From the NCBI GenBank assembly GCA_002682825.1, contig NOKP01000007.1, positions 1,612,001 through 1,676,000 on the forward strand: a stretch of DNA of 64,000 bases. Direction: 5' to 3'. Position 1 is the first letter of the stretch, and each line of letters begins with the position of its first letter. Shown here one piece after another: positions 23,718 to 35,077 of the stretch. The DNA comes from Neonectria sp. B-13 (lineage: Eukaryota; Ascomycota; Sordariomycetes; Hypocreales; Nectriaceae). The position numbers and the translations under genes are program-made. The notes below the pieces were generated by a model that did no database searches, was not told where the DNA came from, and saw nothing but the letters and a program-made list of their open reading frames with translations.

Positions 23718-25323
23718 CTACGCCTTGGTCTTAATCCGGTATTGGGCGGTGCCGCAATCGAGGCTCAATTTGCCCCTGTCCAAAACGGAATGGGAGTTGT
23801 AGGTGCCTACCACTTTGTTAGGGGTGACTCGTCATGCTGCAAATCTTGGGGAAACATACAACTCTTGAACTTGGCGAAAACATCTTCGCTGGCATAGCCC
23901 TCGCAGGCATTGACCTCATTCGCCTCCAGCTCGAAGTCGAACTTCCACCCGTCAAAGCCATCCATGCTAAGGTCGACTGGACTCCATTCCTCATCGAAGC
24001 TGCTAGCCAACTTTGGCTTTGTCAGGCAGAAATTATCCAACACCCTGTTGCGCGTCAGTGGTGAATCGGGGTCGCGTTGAGCGTTAAGGGAACATACTTT
24101 GACCAAGCATCTTTCTCCATGGTGATTAACTGTGTCGACGAGTCGCCAGACTTGCACTCAGCACGGGCGTCTACCTCCTTGCCAAGGACAAAATAATCCA
24201 CCGCTTCCTCGACTGAGTACCAAGCCCAACGCCAGAAGAAAGGATCGTCGTAAGTGTAACTAGACGGGTCGCATGGGCAGCCTGGCCACTCCTGGGTGCA
24301 CAAGTTGCCCGCCCCGCCCTGGCACAGGTTTCCAACACAAGCAAGTGCAAACTCCGGGCAGTCCTTCCCTTCTTTGTTTGGATAGTCAGGGGTTAGGACT
24401 TCTGTCTTGATCTTCCACTCTTCCGAAAAGAATCCTCCCAATCCCCAGAGAACGGCCAGCACGGCCATGGCACCGACGGCTACGGCTCCCGCCGCCGCAA
24501 GGAGGCCTACCTCAGCGACCAGAAGCCCCACGGCGGCGATGGCATCGGCAGCGGCAGAACCTATTACTTCCGATGATCCAAAGGCAAGGAGGCCTCCCCC
24601 CGCAACCAAACTGAAGATGTCAATGCCAGAAACTTCGCCAATATCGCGAGCCAGGACATGCGCCGCCCGAACGGGCACTGCTCGTTTGGAGAGCTCACTG
24701 AGGAACTGGGGAGGTCGTTTAAGGAGACAGTCATTATCACCGTCATCGCACTTCGGCACAAGCTCATTGATCTCGTTTAGTTCATCCTTCATGCGCTTGC
24801 TGAGGGTGATCTCGATCTTGCCGTCGTCGGCAGAAGCCACGCGGAACCCCCGAGGCATATATTGATCGGTAGGCTTTCCGTCGTAGCCTGTCGTGGTGTA
24901 CGTCGCCAAACCAAAGTCGGTGGCAGTACCAACCCACTGCGGGCCGTGTTAGTACATTGGGAGTTCCAAACGAGCTATATCGTTCCAGGTCGATTCGACT
25001 CACATCAGTGCTTGTCTTGTCATCCTGCACTAGCTCTGTGAGGTAGTCTGTGTCAACGCCAATGGATGCGGTGCTTGAGGAGAATTGTAAGCATAGGTCC
25101 TTTGGGGTCAGCTACTTGGGCTATGCATGACATACTAGTCTTTCTGCTGAGGAATATCAACTGGGTTGATGCCGATCTGGCCACTGGCGGTGGGAATGAT
25201 GGCATTCACGACAAAGTCTTCCTTGCCTGCTACCGTGGCCGAGGGCTCCTGAGAGTCTACGGGCTGGCCAGAGCACAGGGAGGTGGATGAAAGAAGGAAG
25301 GCAAGAAGAGATGGGAGAAGCAT
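23718..25323 (-). CDS. Secreted protein with Gly/Ala-rich hydrophobic stretch, function unknown
   Basis: Five exons (25323-25136, 25073-25004, 24936-24098, 24044-23860, 23806-23718) give 456 residues. A signal peptide is clear (MLLPSLLAFLLSSTSLCSG). Dibasic KR pairs lie around residues 157 and 170 (DCLLKRPP, LSKRAVPVR) and could be Kex2 sites. A Gly/Ala-rich hydrophobic stretch, long enough for two helices, spans about residues 193-255 (LVAGGGLLAFGSS onward). It is followed by a Cys-rich part (CPEFALACVGNLC, WPGCPCDPSSY). The final intron is inferred from CCCTAAC and GTAG signals and restores a conserved-looking end, CTYNSHSVLDRGKLSLDCG, in place of an early stop. I do not recognise a family; the layout suggests a processed, possibly membrane-interacting secreted protein. 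It is divergent from the metallopeptidase gene at 26863. Confidence 0.7.
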
Positions 25324-26862
25324 CTTGAGTCGGTGAACCTCGCTTTTCAGCTCAATAATGGGAGATTCTGATCTGATGATGGCTGCTCCTTACAGCGAGG
25401 CGGGGACGGGCGAGTTTTTGTAACCGAGACCATCATTCGCGGTTACCAAGAGTTTAACGGGCTTAACGGGCATCTTGACAACCAAGCCCGATCAGATCAC
25501 GAAATAAAAGTCTCGTCAGTCTTGAATCTGAAGGATCGCGCACTGTGCTGCACGCCCCAGCATAGCCTCACCCGATACTGATTAAACAATAGCGGGACTC
25601 CTCGTGCACGTAGCATCCGAATTCAACATGGATGGGGCGCCAAGCCAACACAACGCAGCACGAGCCGTTTTAGCCCGAGGTGTTTGTTTGGTAAGAACAA
25701 TCTTGGACGGAAAATTTCCTAGTCACTCTGAGTGAGTAACGGCGATATTGTTACATAGAGCACAGCAAGTCTCTTGAACAGCTAAGCAACTATTCCAGCT
25801 TTTTTATTTATCATCCTTTCTCACTATCTTCACAGTAAATCTGGCATCTTTTTCGGGACTCTGCCTCGGTTGTGTGTACAGAATCCTTAATGGCACCACC
25901 TTCTCCAGATTTGTCTCCTAATCATCTTCACAGCAGGACGACCAACATACGGCTGAACTACCAACAGAACCAACAAAGACTGAACAGAACGCCCGTGTGG
26001 CATCATGCCCACAGATGACGCGGCATTTGGGTCATTTTCGCCGAAGGATGGGCGAAGCCACCATGCCCTGCAACACCGAACCAACACGCATAGAAATATG
26101 AAACGAGTGTGGCTGGCCATGGCCCACTTCTGTCCACGGAAGGCAGAATTTGCTGTAATGACGACCTGGCCGTGTTGGCTCTTGTCTGTCACCCCAGTAA
26201 TCAATCTGAGCGCTGTCGGAAGCAGATTAAGCATTCCGGGAGACCAATCGATCGACGGCCTGCGAATCACCCATCCACTCCATGGTTCCTGGTGGTCCCA
26301 GGCAATATGCCTGGGGTATCGGGCAGGATTTTAGATCGTATATGCGTCCAGGGGCGAACGCTCAGCTTGTATGCAGATTGGCTGATGTTGTTGGTTGACA
26401 ACTTCGTCTAGTCAGCCTCACGGCTCCGCGAATGCAGAATTCTCCATCCAGTGTCCACAAGCCACGCCCTCCCAACATGTGATGGCCCTCGCAAAATACT
26501 CTGTAGTATCATGTACTGCCTCCATCAGTAATCCTTCCTGTTTACCTTGAAACATCTGTCCTATTTTCGCGTCATTAACCATCGGCACTTTTCAAACCCC
26601 GGGCCAAGTACACAGTGCGTCGGCCGAAGCCCTTGTTGGTAAGCCTCAGCTTGCGATCCTTTGATTTGGATGTGTTAGGCCTGAACTGCGCAGATGGGGA
26701 CCGGAGGCTGTCGCTAAACGAGTTGCTCCGGAGCCTATCATGTCTGGCGTGACGTATATAACCAAGACCTTTCGCAATTGCAAAAGGTGCTAGAGTGAAT
26801 GGTCAACCAGAGACTGCAATTCAAGACTTGTTTGGACGACAACAGAGCATTATTCCCCAGAC
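25324..26862. other. Divergent promoter region between two secreted-protein genes
   Basis: About 1.5 kb separates the start codons of the two secreted-protein genes. Short frames are present on both strands (for example around 25887-26411) but lack motifs or splice coherence. TATA-like TATATAA lies at about 26755, roughly 110 bp before the metallopeptidase start. Confidence 0.55.
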
Positions 26863-28160
26863 ATGTTGCTCAAGCCATTCTGCTTCTTTCTCTTCTCCCT
26901 CGTGCGTATCGCACTTGCGGTCGACGCTAAGTATCGTTACTTCGTTGATCCAGTCAGCTGCAGTAAGTTCGCCAACTGTCAACAACGCATTTTCTGGTAG
27001 CGCAGTCCCTAACAGAGAGCGTCAGAGGATGATGGGGTCAAGTTGATCCTGGAATGGATGCAGCAAGCCATCGTCTGGGCCGAGATGGCCTCCGAGGTAT
27101 TGAAGCCCACCGACATAGCCGACGACCGCATCCGGACACAGTACACACGGATCTTCAATAATTTGTCCTCGAAAAAGTATACCCAAGGTGAGTTTGGCTC
27201 AAGCGCAACCCCGGCTAGACAGCTAACGGCGATGCTATAAGCCTATTACGAAAACATCGCTCGATTTACGCCTTACAGTGGGTCACTACCTCAATGGCAA
27301 GCTGAGAGAAACCAGTATGATGTTGTAAGAACTCCAGCAAATCATGTCTATCCCGACTATCCCCGTCGACCTCTTGTATCTGCTAACATGTCCCAATCTC
27401 CTTGCCAGGAAATCCATTGCAACGTTGATTACATCGTCAAAAACAAAGGGTATTATCCGGAGCATAATACCCCTTACGTGGATACTGTCCAAAATGCGCC
27501 GATCGAGAAAAATAGCGAGATGCTTCGTTTTAAGACAGGCTTCAGCACGTCGGTCGCAATAGCATCGTCGAGAGATACCACGGTCGTAGGCCAGATATGG
27601 AAGCCTACTTCACCCGAGACCATTACCCTCAACCCCCTGAGAATGAGGCAATACCGCTGGAGGAAACCCACGTTCGATGAGGACCGCATCAAGAAGGCCA
27701 TGCATCCCAGGATGTTTAACTGGCTCAAGACCAAGGCCCCGACTATCATCGGGGCGTGGAAACAGGTTGACCTTTTGGATACGCCAGCACTTACCATGTT
27801 GCATGAGGTACGCAGATGAACCATAAACCCCCGACACGACCCACGGGGCTCGTTGAGGGATCAGGGCTGACCAAAGCTTGTACCGTTGCAGATGACGCAC
27901 ACCATGTCTGGTGCACTCTCTAATGATGGAGACGCAAACCATTTGGACTGTTATGGCTGGGTTAAAATCCTCGACAATAGCTTCTTGGGGTTTAAGACCG
28001 CCGGTAAGCTGCCCGATTCAGAACGCGGTTGCGAAGTAGTAGTTTGTGTGCTGACGCCCTACATTTAGACAATCTGGCATATTTCGCCATGCTCGTTGAC
28101 TTGATCCAAAACTACGGCTATGACGTGGAAGAGAACGGCAACTTGAAGAAGATTGAATAA
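26863..28160 (+). CDS. Secreted zinc metallopeptidase-like protein (HExxH, aspzincin/M35-like)
   Basis: Six exons (26863-26962, about 27026-27187, 27242-27324, 27409-27807, 27892-28003, 28069-28160) give about 315 residues. The signal peptide is clear (MLLKPFCFFLFSLVRIALA). The zinc motif HEMTH (LTMLHEMTHTMSG) is rebuilt exactly across intron 4: HE ends one exon and MTH begins the next. A downstream Asp in NHLDCYGW resembles the third-ligand region of aspzincins (M35 and lysine-specific relatives); this assignment is inferred. Six or so Cys are scattered through the protein. The second exon start is uncertain because two in-frame acceptors (27019 and 27025) are possible. It is divergent from the secreted gene at 25323. 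Confidence 0.8.
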
Positions 28161-29001
28161 GAATAACCTAGTTGGATTGTTGTGTGTGTTCTTTATCGGA
28201 TGCTTGTGTCATGGTCCCTAGATCTGCTAGGGCCGCCTACATGGCTACCAGTAGCCAGATCATCGCTACAACCGTCATCCAGCGCCATGGTGATGGTCTG
28301 AATTACTACTAGTAAAGAATTATGTCTCTTCTGCTTCTTTGCGTTTTTAAACCGCTTGTAAACAACTCAGATTTGCGAACTTGCGCTCGTAACATAGTGA
28401 AGCAATTGTTCCATCTCTCCTTATCCTCGTATGGGACCAGTCAGAGTCAAGTCAACCTCAAGTCAAAGAGCCTAAATATAGCAACATAACATCATTATGC
28501 AGGGTCGCAACTATATCAGCCCCCCCCCCCCCTTTTTCCCTGTTAACAAGAATCTTATAGGCAACAGGTTTAATAAGTACATTGAGAACAAAGATCAAGA
28601 GAGAATGCATAAGCGCTGTCGGAAGGGCTCTTTGTCTTATTCAATATCCTTAGATAGATAAAAGCAATACAATTGACTGTTTCATGTTTTTACTTATGAA
28701 TTTAGGGCTCTTACAGTTGAGCTTTTCAGGTCTATAGAATTAATCGCCTGCCTTAAGCATATATGCAATACACTGAATTGTCTTTGCATGCATGCCAGAG
28801 GCTAAAAGGTGAAGCTAATCTGTTCTTGTAACCAAGCAAGCTATGTCTCACGTGGAGCTAAAATAACGCAATCGGTTGAGTCATAGGCATCCTCCACCAA
28901 GACGTGACTTCTGTGAAGTTGTGAGCTACTTATAAATCGCGTCCACCCAACAATTTCCCAAACACGAGTCGCTAAAACTTACTCAAAAGCTCACATTAAC
29001 T
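28161..29001. other. Intergenic region, AT-rich
   Basis: 841 bp with no supported gene, AT-rich relative to its neighbours. A homopolymer run of 13 C at 28520-28532 is followed by a T run. It should contain the 3' end of the metallopeptidase gene and the esterase promoter (TATAAAT-like near 28932). Confidence 0.6.
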
Positions 29002-29874
29002 ATGGTCGTAAGTAATCAAACTCACTATTGGCATACGATTCTGACTTACCTACTCCAGCTAGGCTATCCCCAATTTGTCCTGTTGGGCGACTCCCTGCTG
29101 CAAGGGGCAGCAGACATACAGAGCGGCTTTTCCCTCCAGGCCGCACTGCAATCTCGTGAGTCAACCGTCGAGTTCCCTCTACTTCGCTGACTTATTCCAA
29201 AGGCTTGATTCGACGCCTTGATGTAGTAAACCGTGGGTTTGCTGGTTGGAACACGAGATACATACTTCGATATGCAGCCGAAATATTTCCAGAACCGAAT
29301 GAGCACTCACCCAAAATCGATTACCTGGTAAGTTCAAGGCCATAAGTTACCTTATCTAGACTGACCGAACTAGGTCATTCTCCTCGGCGCCAACGATGCT
29401 ATCGTCCCTCACCCTGAATCCGTGAGGGATGTGCCTGTCTCCCAGTATAAAGACAATTTAAGGCAAATTATCGAGCATGGTCACATTAAGCCGCACAGAC
29501 CAATCATCTTTTTGGTTACACCGCCTCCAGTTGACGAGATAAAACTGAATAGTCTCGGTCACGAGCCTCGCACCGTGGCTCATAGCTCATTTTACGCCGA
29601 GGCAGTTCGTGAACTCGCTCAAGAAATTCCCGGGGTTGTTCTTGTTGACCTCTGGCAAGCGATCATGGAAAAAGCATCGCCTTCGACGCTTGGTAACGAT
29701 GCTGGGCTTCCTTCCGCAGTCTTGGCTGGAGAGAGCTTCGACCAACTATTCACTGATGGACTACACTTGACCGGAGAATCCTATAAAATCTTTTACGACC
29801 TGATAACTCCGCACATTGGCCAAGGGGATCCGTCAAAGTACATTTATCCTGACTGGAGCGACATTACGAACTAA
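29002..29874 (+). CDS. SGNH-hydrolase, isoamyl acetate-hydrolysing esterase (IAH1)-like
   Basis: This is a predicted esterase cleaving short acyl esters. Four exons (29002-29007, 29059-29155, 29203-29327, 29374-29874) give 242 residues; the first exon is only six bases (ATG GTC). All SGNH blocks are present: block I LLGDSLLQG with the catalytic Ser, block II GFAGWNTRY with Gly, block III LLGANDAIVPH with Asn, and block V DGLHLTGESY with the Asp-x-x-His pair. HPESVRDVPVSQYKDNLR is the usual IAH1-type segment after block III. There is no signal peptide, so it is probably cytosolic. The family length is about 240 residues, matching this model. Confidence 0.92.
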
Positions 29875-30386
29875 GGTGGAAATAAGATAATATAAGTGGT
29901 TAAAGGCTTATGCACTCAACGTTATTTTAATTGAGTCTACGTTTCCCAATAGAACAAGCGTCTGAATCCCTGCCTGTGAAATATATGGTAGGCTTAGTAG
30001 TATTTCACAATCTTTCACTGGCGGTATGCTCTTTGTATTAATTCCTATGTCTCTAAGCTATCTTAACTCACTTAATTAAAGAAAGTGCCTAAGACATGAA
30101 CCCAATTCTTGAATGGTTGATCACATAATCCTGGAACTCTTCCTGTGAACTTCTCACCGGTCTGAGGATTATTGTGCTTTACACTAGGCTCCTGGATGGT
30201 TATAATAATAATGAGGTTCCTACGAACTCGCTTCAAATGCTTGCCATGCATGGCGCAGACGATGCAAATATTGCTATTACACGCCGAACTAACGGCCTGG
30301 CCATTCAGACCACCGCAGTAATCATCCGGGTCAAGGGTAGAAAAAAGAGATAGAGCCCGTTGTCAATTGCCATTTGGACTCTAAAT
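29875..30386. other. Convergent intergenic region
   Basis: 512 bp between the ends of the esterase and amidase genes, which converge. It is AT-rich and has no supported coding feature. Confidence 0.6.
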
Positions 30387-31997
30387 TCAAGTAGTATATC
30401 CTGCAGCCGCCGCTGTCGTACTCATCACGCACAAATGGTGTTCAGAAGGTGCTCTCCTAGCTTGAAGTATGTTTTCCACCCCATATGCTAGCTCAAAGAG
30501 GTGTTGTTCCTGGTATTCCAGACCAACAAACTCAATCCCAACGGGGAGGCCGTCCTCCGTAAATCCCGCTGGGATTGAGATTGCGGGAAGTCTAGCAACG
30601 CTGGCAAGGAAAGTATTCGTAGGGAAGATTTCTTCCCCATCGACAATGAACCGTTCCTTGGCCGCATCCTCAATCTTCGGGGGAGGGACCTGGACGTCAG
30701 GGAACACAAGAGCATCAAGGCCATTGGTTGTAACGAGGATAAGAAGTTTCCTTTTGAACTCTTCGCGCTGGAGCAGCCGGTTGGCGTATGTTGGGTCCTG
30801 TGACGTATCCGCTGGGCCATGGGCCACCGAACATAACATCTGAAGAAACGAACGGTCTGGCGTTTGTGGTAAGATATCAGCAATGTCCTGGGGAAGATGC
30901 GGCTTCTCGGCCAAGAACGTATTGATGTCGCTGCGTGAAGTTTGCATGTATACTTGACCAAAAGTCAAATAATGCTCGAGGTTGTCGATATGCACGTCCA
31001 CAAATGTGGTGCCTGAGTCTCGGAGTTTGTCCATGGCCGTTGCAATTACTTCATTGACGGCTTTGCAGTAAGGGTCCGAGTCCGCCCCAAAAAGTTGCCG
31101 GATAACACCAACCTTTGCATTCTTGATGATACTTATGTCAAGGTTTGCCGCATAACTTCCCCCTCTCGGCAGTCCGAAGGCCGTTGACATCGCCGCGTAG
31201 CTTGTATACTCATCTTTCGGGTCAAAGCCGACCATGCAGTCCAGCATCAGCGCACAGTCTACCACAGTTCTCGCCATGGGTCCTGGGGTATCTTGGCTTT
31301 TGATTAGTGGACAGAAGCCGGTCCGTGACACCAGTCCGGGCGTTGTTCGCATGCCAACGAGGTTGCAAAAGGATGAAGGTACCCGGATCGAACCTCCAGT
31401 GTCCTCACCAACGGCCAGAATCGCAAAGTTTGCAGCAATAGCTGCGCCTGAGCCACCCGAAGATGCCCCAACGTCGTGATACAGATTGTACGGGTTCTTG
31501 GTGAACTCATAGTCGGTGGCACCGTTCGCACTGAACCAAGCTGTCGCCCATTCTGCCATGGTCGTCTTGCCTAGAATCAAGGCACCTGCATCCTTGAGCT
31601 TGGTAACAACGGTAGCATCGGTATCGGGAATATTGTTCTTCGCGACTGCAGAGCCGTAGGTCGTAGCAATTCCCTTCGTGTCTGCCTAGACGATTAATGA
31701 GCCATCGTCACGGGAACGAAAGCAAAGGATGTTTGTGCTGACCTGATCCTTCACCAAGACCGGAATTCCATGTAACCTTGCTTTAAATTGACCATGTTCC
31801 CGAAGATGATCGTCCAACGCAGCTGCCTCTTCTAGCACCGTAGTTGACATTGCCATGGTCGAGTTGATCCTCGGTCCGCTCCTGTCCAGTTTGTCGATGC
31901 GGTCTAGGAAGGCAGCTGTAAGCTCCTTGGCAGTAAAATGTCCGGCTCTGAAGCCATACTGGGCCTGGGCTATTGTGAGTTCCCGTACGTCCAACAT
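30387..31997 (-). CDS. Amidase signature family protein
   Basis: This is a predicted amide hydrolase of the Ser-cisSer-Lys class. Two exons (31997-31743 and 31685-30387) give 517 residues. The catalytic Lys lies in GIPVLVKDQ at the end of exon 1, the cis-Ser in GASSGGSGAAIAAN and the nucleophile region in GEDTGGSIRVPSSF. A later segment LPAISIPAGFTEDGLPVGIEF is typical of the family C-terminus. The ATG at 31997 is the first in this frame; upstream codons stay open but contain no ATG. The intron has a GTCAGC donor, unusual but in frame (Lys-Asp-Gln joined to ADTKGIATTYG). The natural amide is unknown. It is divergent from the Zn2Cys6 regulator at 32563, close to nucleoside-use genes. Confidence 0.92.
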
Positions 31998-32562
31998 GTT
32001 CCCTATGGCAAAGGAAGAGGTTTCACTGGTAGGGAGAGGGTATTGCCGCGGAGATGGTGACCTGGAACGAAATAAGTGGTTGATAGTGCGCCGTAGCGAG
32101 GGACGATTCTTTGAAGAGACATTTTGTGTCAAACTATCGACAATGGGTCTTGTACATGTCTTGTACGAATCCGCAGCAAGAGGCTTCCCATTTCTCTATC
32201 TCTCTTTCGGGCAGTTCACATCAACGCGGCCGACATCGTAGGGGGTTGAAAATACGATTGCCTTGTCAATCTCGGCCGACGGTTGCATTGTTTCCTCATC
32301 CAGTACGGAGCACCTGGACCAGCACCTGTTGGTTCGTCTATGTTCAGTGCCAGTAGGAAAGGCGGGGTGGTCCAGCTGCGAAATCTCGGCCGAGCCTCTC
32401 GTCCTGATAAGCCATGACTCGCTTCAGCTCCACTTCCATCAAGATAACGCCGGCTTCAGTGCCCCGTCCCACATGGCTCGTCCGAGACATCTTCGCATTT
32501 CATCTCGGCCGTGCCTGTGCGTCTCACTCATCATCCAACTCGACCATCAATGAATCTAGGCA
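31998..32562. other. Divergent promoter between amidase and Zn2Cys6 regulator
   Basis: 565 bp between divergent start codons. Several CTCGGCCGA-like palindromic elements occur (near 32270, 32389 and 32502), each with inverted CGG/CCG triplets of the kind bound by Zn2Cys6 dimers. Binding is an inference. Confidence 0.5.
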
Positions 32563-34980
32563 ATGGCGGATGCAGTACCAGCCAGAAACAGCCAGAGAAC
32601 GGTCCTGGCGTGTACCGCATGCGCGCGCCGGAAAATACGATGCTCCAAAACTATACCCTGCACGGTATGCATCCGGCAAAACCAAGCAGCGTCTTGCTAC
32701 AGGGAGCCAGTTGCCGTCGTCACTCGACGAGCAGCAGCCCGTCGAGGTTCACGGCAGCGGGGGTCCAGGTCGCAGTCGCAGTCGCAGTCGCAGTCGCAGT
32801 CGCAGTCGCAGTCGCAGTCGCAGTCGCAGTCGCAGTCGGACTCTCCGGGGGTCGACGGCTCCCAACCGGCTCCTCCGTTCACCCCGACAGCGGACCCGGA
32901 CCCGGTTGCGGAGCCCGCTGCATTGCCGCCGACATCTGCCCCCGGCGGCGAGCCTCCGGGCACCAGCCGGGCACTGCCTGAGATTACCAACCAGATGCTT
33001 ATGCAGCTACTGACCTCGATCCCGACGTCTGAAAGCCGGCTGACCAACGAGGCAACAGCAGCTCTAGAGTTCCTGGCCCACGGCCGCCGCAATGTGCTGA
33101 ACCGATTCGTAGGGCGGGAATCGGTTGGTCATCCAAGCCCCCCCAGGCCAATAGTAGACGATGGGTCAAGCGAGCAATGGGATATCTTTCTTCCAGTCGA
33201 GGATGCTCGAATGCTTCTGGCTCTCCACCAGGCGCACCTCACTTGGATGCACAACGCGGTTCATCTACCGAGGTTTCGACAAGAGTTTGACGACAATGTG
33301 CTAGGCAAAGAATGTGACAAGTCATGGATGGCATTATACTACGCGCTACTTTCTGTAAGACTTGTGGCTTGCTCGCTGCAAGGACCAAGGCTGACATCCA
33401 TCACACAGCAAACCCTCTATCACATTGACTGCGACTACCTCTTGTCCCTGCCACAGCCAATAACAGGTACGTCTCACCAATTAGAGCCTCTGAAGATATT
33501 TACAACTCTGATGCTCGAAACATAGCCAACCTGCAGACGTCTCGAGTGCTATTTGACAAAAGCATAGAAATCCTCCTTCGATCCGACTTCATGGACAAGC
33601 ACAACTTAACGTCCGTCCAAGCCATTTGCCTGCTGCTACAAGTCGCGCACAACTTTGACAAATCTGATCTGATTTGCGTCCTGATATCCACCGCCATACG
33701 AATATCCCAATGCCTGAACATCCATCGACTAGGCCCCGAACGAGCTGCAGGCCCAACAATGGCCATGGATGACGGCGTTCAGCATCTCCTCGATCGGGAA
33801 ATATACAAACGCGTCTGGTGGTTTCTTGTACGCTATGATTGGCTTCAGATTCCCTTTCAAAACACTTGTCAGGTTCATCCAGCCCAGTTCAACACCCCGA
33901 TGCCCGCAAATTGCTACGACGATGCGCAGCGGATGATCAAAGATGGCGCCGTTGTCTCACAGCCAGACGACGTATGCACATCTAGTAGCTGGACTAATTG
34001 TCTGAACCAACGTAGGTCAAACCGTTCTCTAATTGCGTGTCCTTCTTTGGCTAAACCCCGTCGAGTGTCGGTTCTTATCTGGAAGCACCAAGACCGCATG
34101 TTCAAAGTTGGGTATCCGGGCGACGACCCGGAAAACGTTTTGAAGTTGTATGATCAAGTGGTATGGGCCGATCGGGAGATTAAAAACCTCTACTCTTCAT
34201 GGCCGTTGCCGCTACGGGAGGTCGGTGAGGCTCAACCCGAGCGTCTAATGATTGACTCCTTTCCTGTCGGGTTAATGCCAGCCATGGTTCTCATTTGCAC
34301 CTCGCACAAGGTAAGGCTTGGGTAACGACATGTACTTGCTTGTGTTGTTTTAACGCTCGCCTCAGATCTTAACTGTCCACCGTCACTTTCAACTTTCAGG
34401 CTTCCGTGATAGGCGATTTGCCTTCTCGCAGGTATTGTGCTATTGAGCCTCTGTAATTCGATTCGATCAGTTGCTGATTCTGCCTGGACAGCTCTCATGC
34501 ATCACCATCGCGGAGCGAAGTATTGAGGCTATTCAACGCTGGCCAGATAACCTTGAAACACGCATCGCCCGGAAGATGTGGACTACGCTGACCCACGTCA
34601 TAAGTTGCTCCATTACTCTTGTTTTCGCCCTGTTATTCAAGTCTCAAAACGCCCTCACCCATGATCTGACAAGGATCCGTCACTATGTAGAGTTTGGAAA
34701 GCAGTTTATTAGCCAGGAAGAGCAGAGTAGTTCGATTGCTCGAAGGGGAGTTAGGTTACTTAGTGTGTTGATGAACCTTGAGCAATGCTCCGAATACTCT
34801 GTGGATCTCGAGGCAGACATCGGGGACATGGTGCGGCGCTTCGCTGTGGCCGACGGTAATGGCGCCGATGTTAATGCGGCCGAAGCTCATCAAGTTGTGT
34901 TTCCTTACGGGCAGGGTCTTTGGGAAAGCTTGATGGGGGAACCACTCGACGGCGAATTTCTGGGAGTCCAATCACTCTGA
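32563..34980 (+). CDS. Zn2Cys6 transcription factor with SQ-repeat region
   Basis: This is a nuclear regulator with an N-terminal binuclear zinc cluster: LACTACARRKIRCSK (Cys-x2-Cys-x6-Cys) then PCTVCIRQNQAASC. It is followed by a basic linker and a run of about 12 Ser-Gln pairs encoded by the hexanucleotide repeat at 32773-32838. The middle-homology domain shows FLPVEDARMLLALHQAH, LTSVQAICLLLQVAH and YKRVWWFLVRYDW. Likely exons are 32563-33354, 33409-33466, 33526-34011, 34066-34310, 34366-34431 and 34492-34980, giving 711 residues. Two 54-nt introns (33355-33408 and 34012-34065) are in frame without stops, so read-through versions are possible; the second is the least certain junction. Neighbouring genes suggest control of nucleoside/amide use. 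Confidence 0.85.
32773..32838 (+). repeat. Coding hexanucleotide microsatellite (CAGTCG)11
   Basis: Eleven perfect CAGTCG units lie inside the regulator coding region and specify alternating Gln and Ser. Length change by whole units would keep the frame. Other frames would read as Arg-Ser or Val-Ala repeats, but only the Ser-Gln frame joins the zinc cluster to the regulatory domain. Confidence 0.95.
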
Positions 34981-35077
34981 ACCGCATCGAGTCTCCTGGG
35001 AGCAATTCAACCACGGGTAGATACGGCATTTCTTTAGAGACATGAACGTCAATTCGTGATAATTCGATCTGGTCAGC

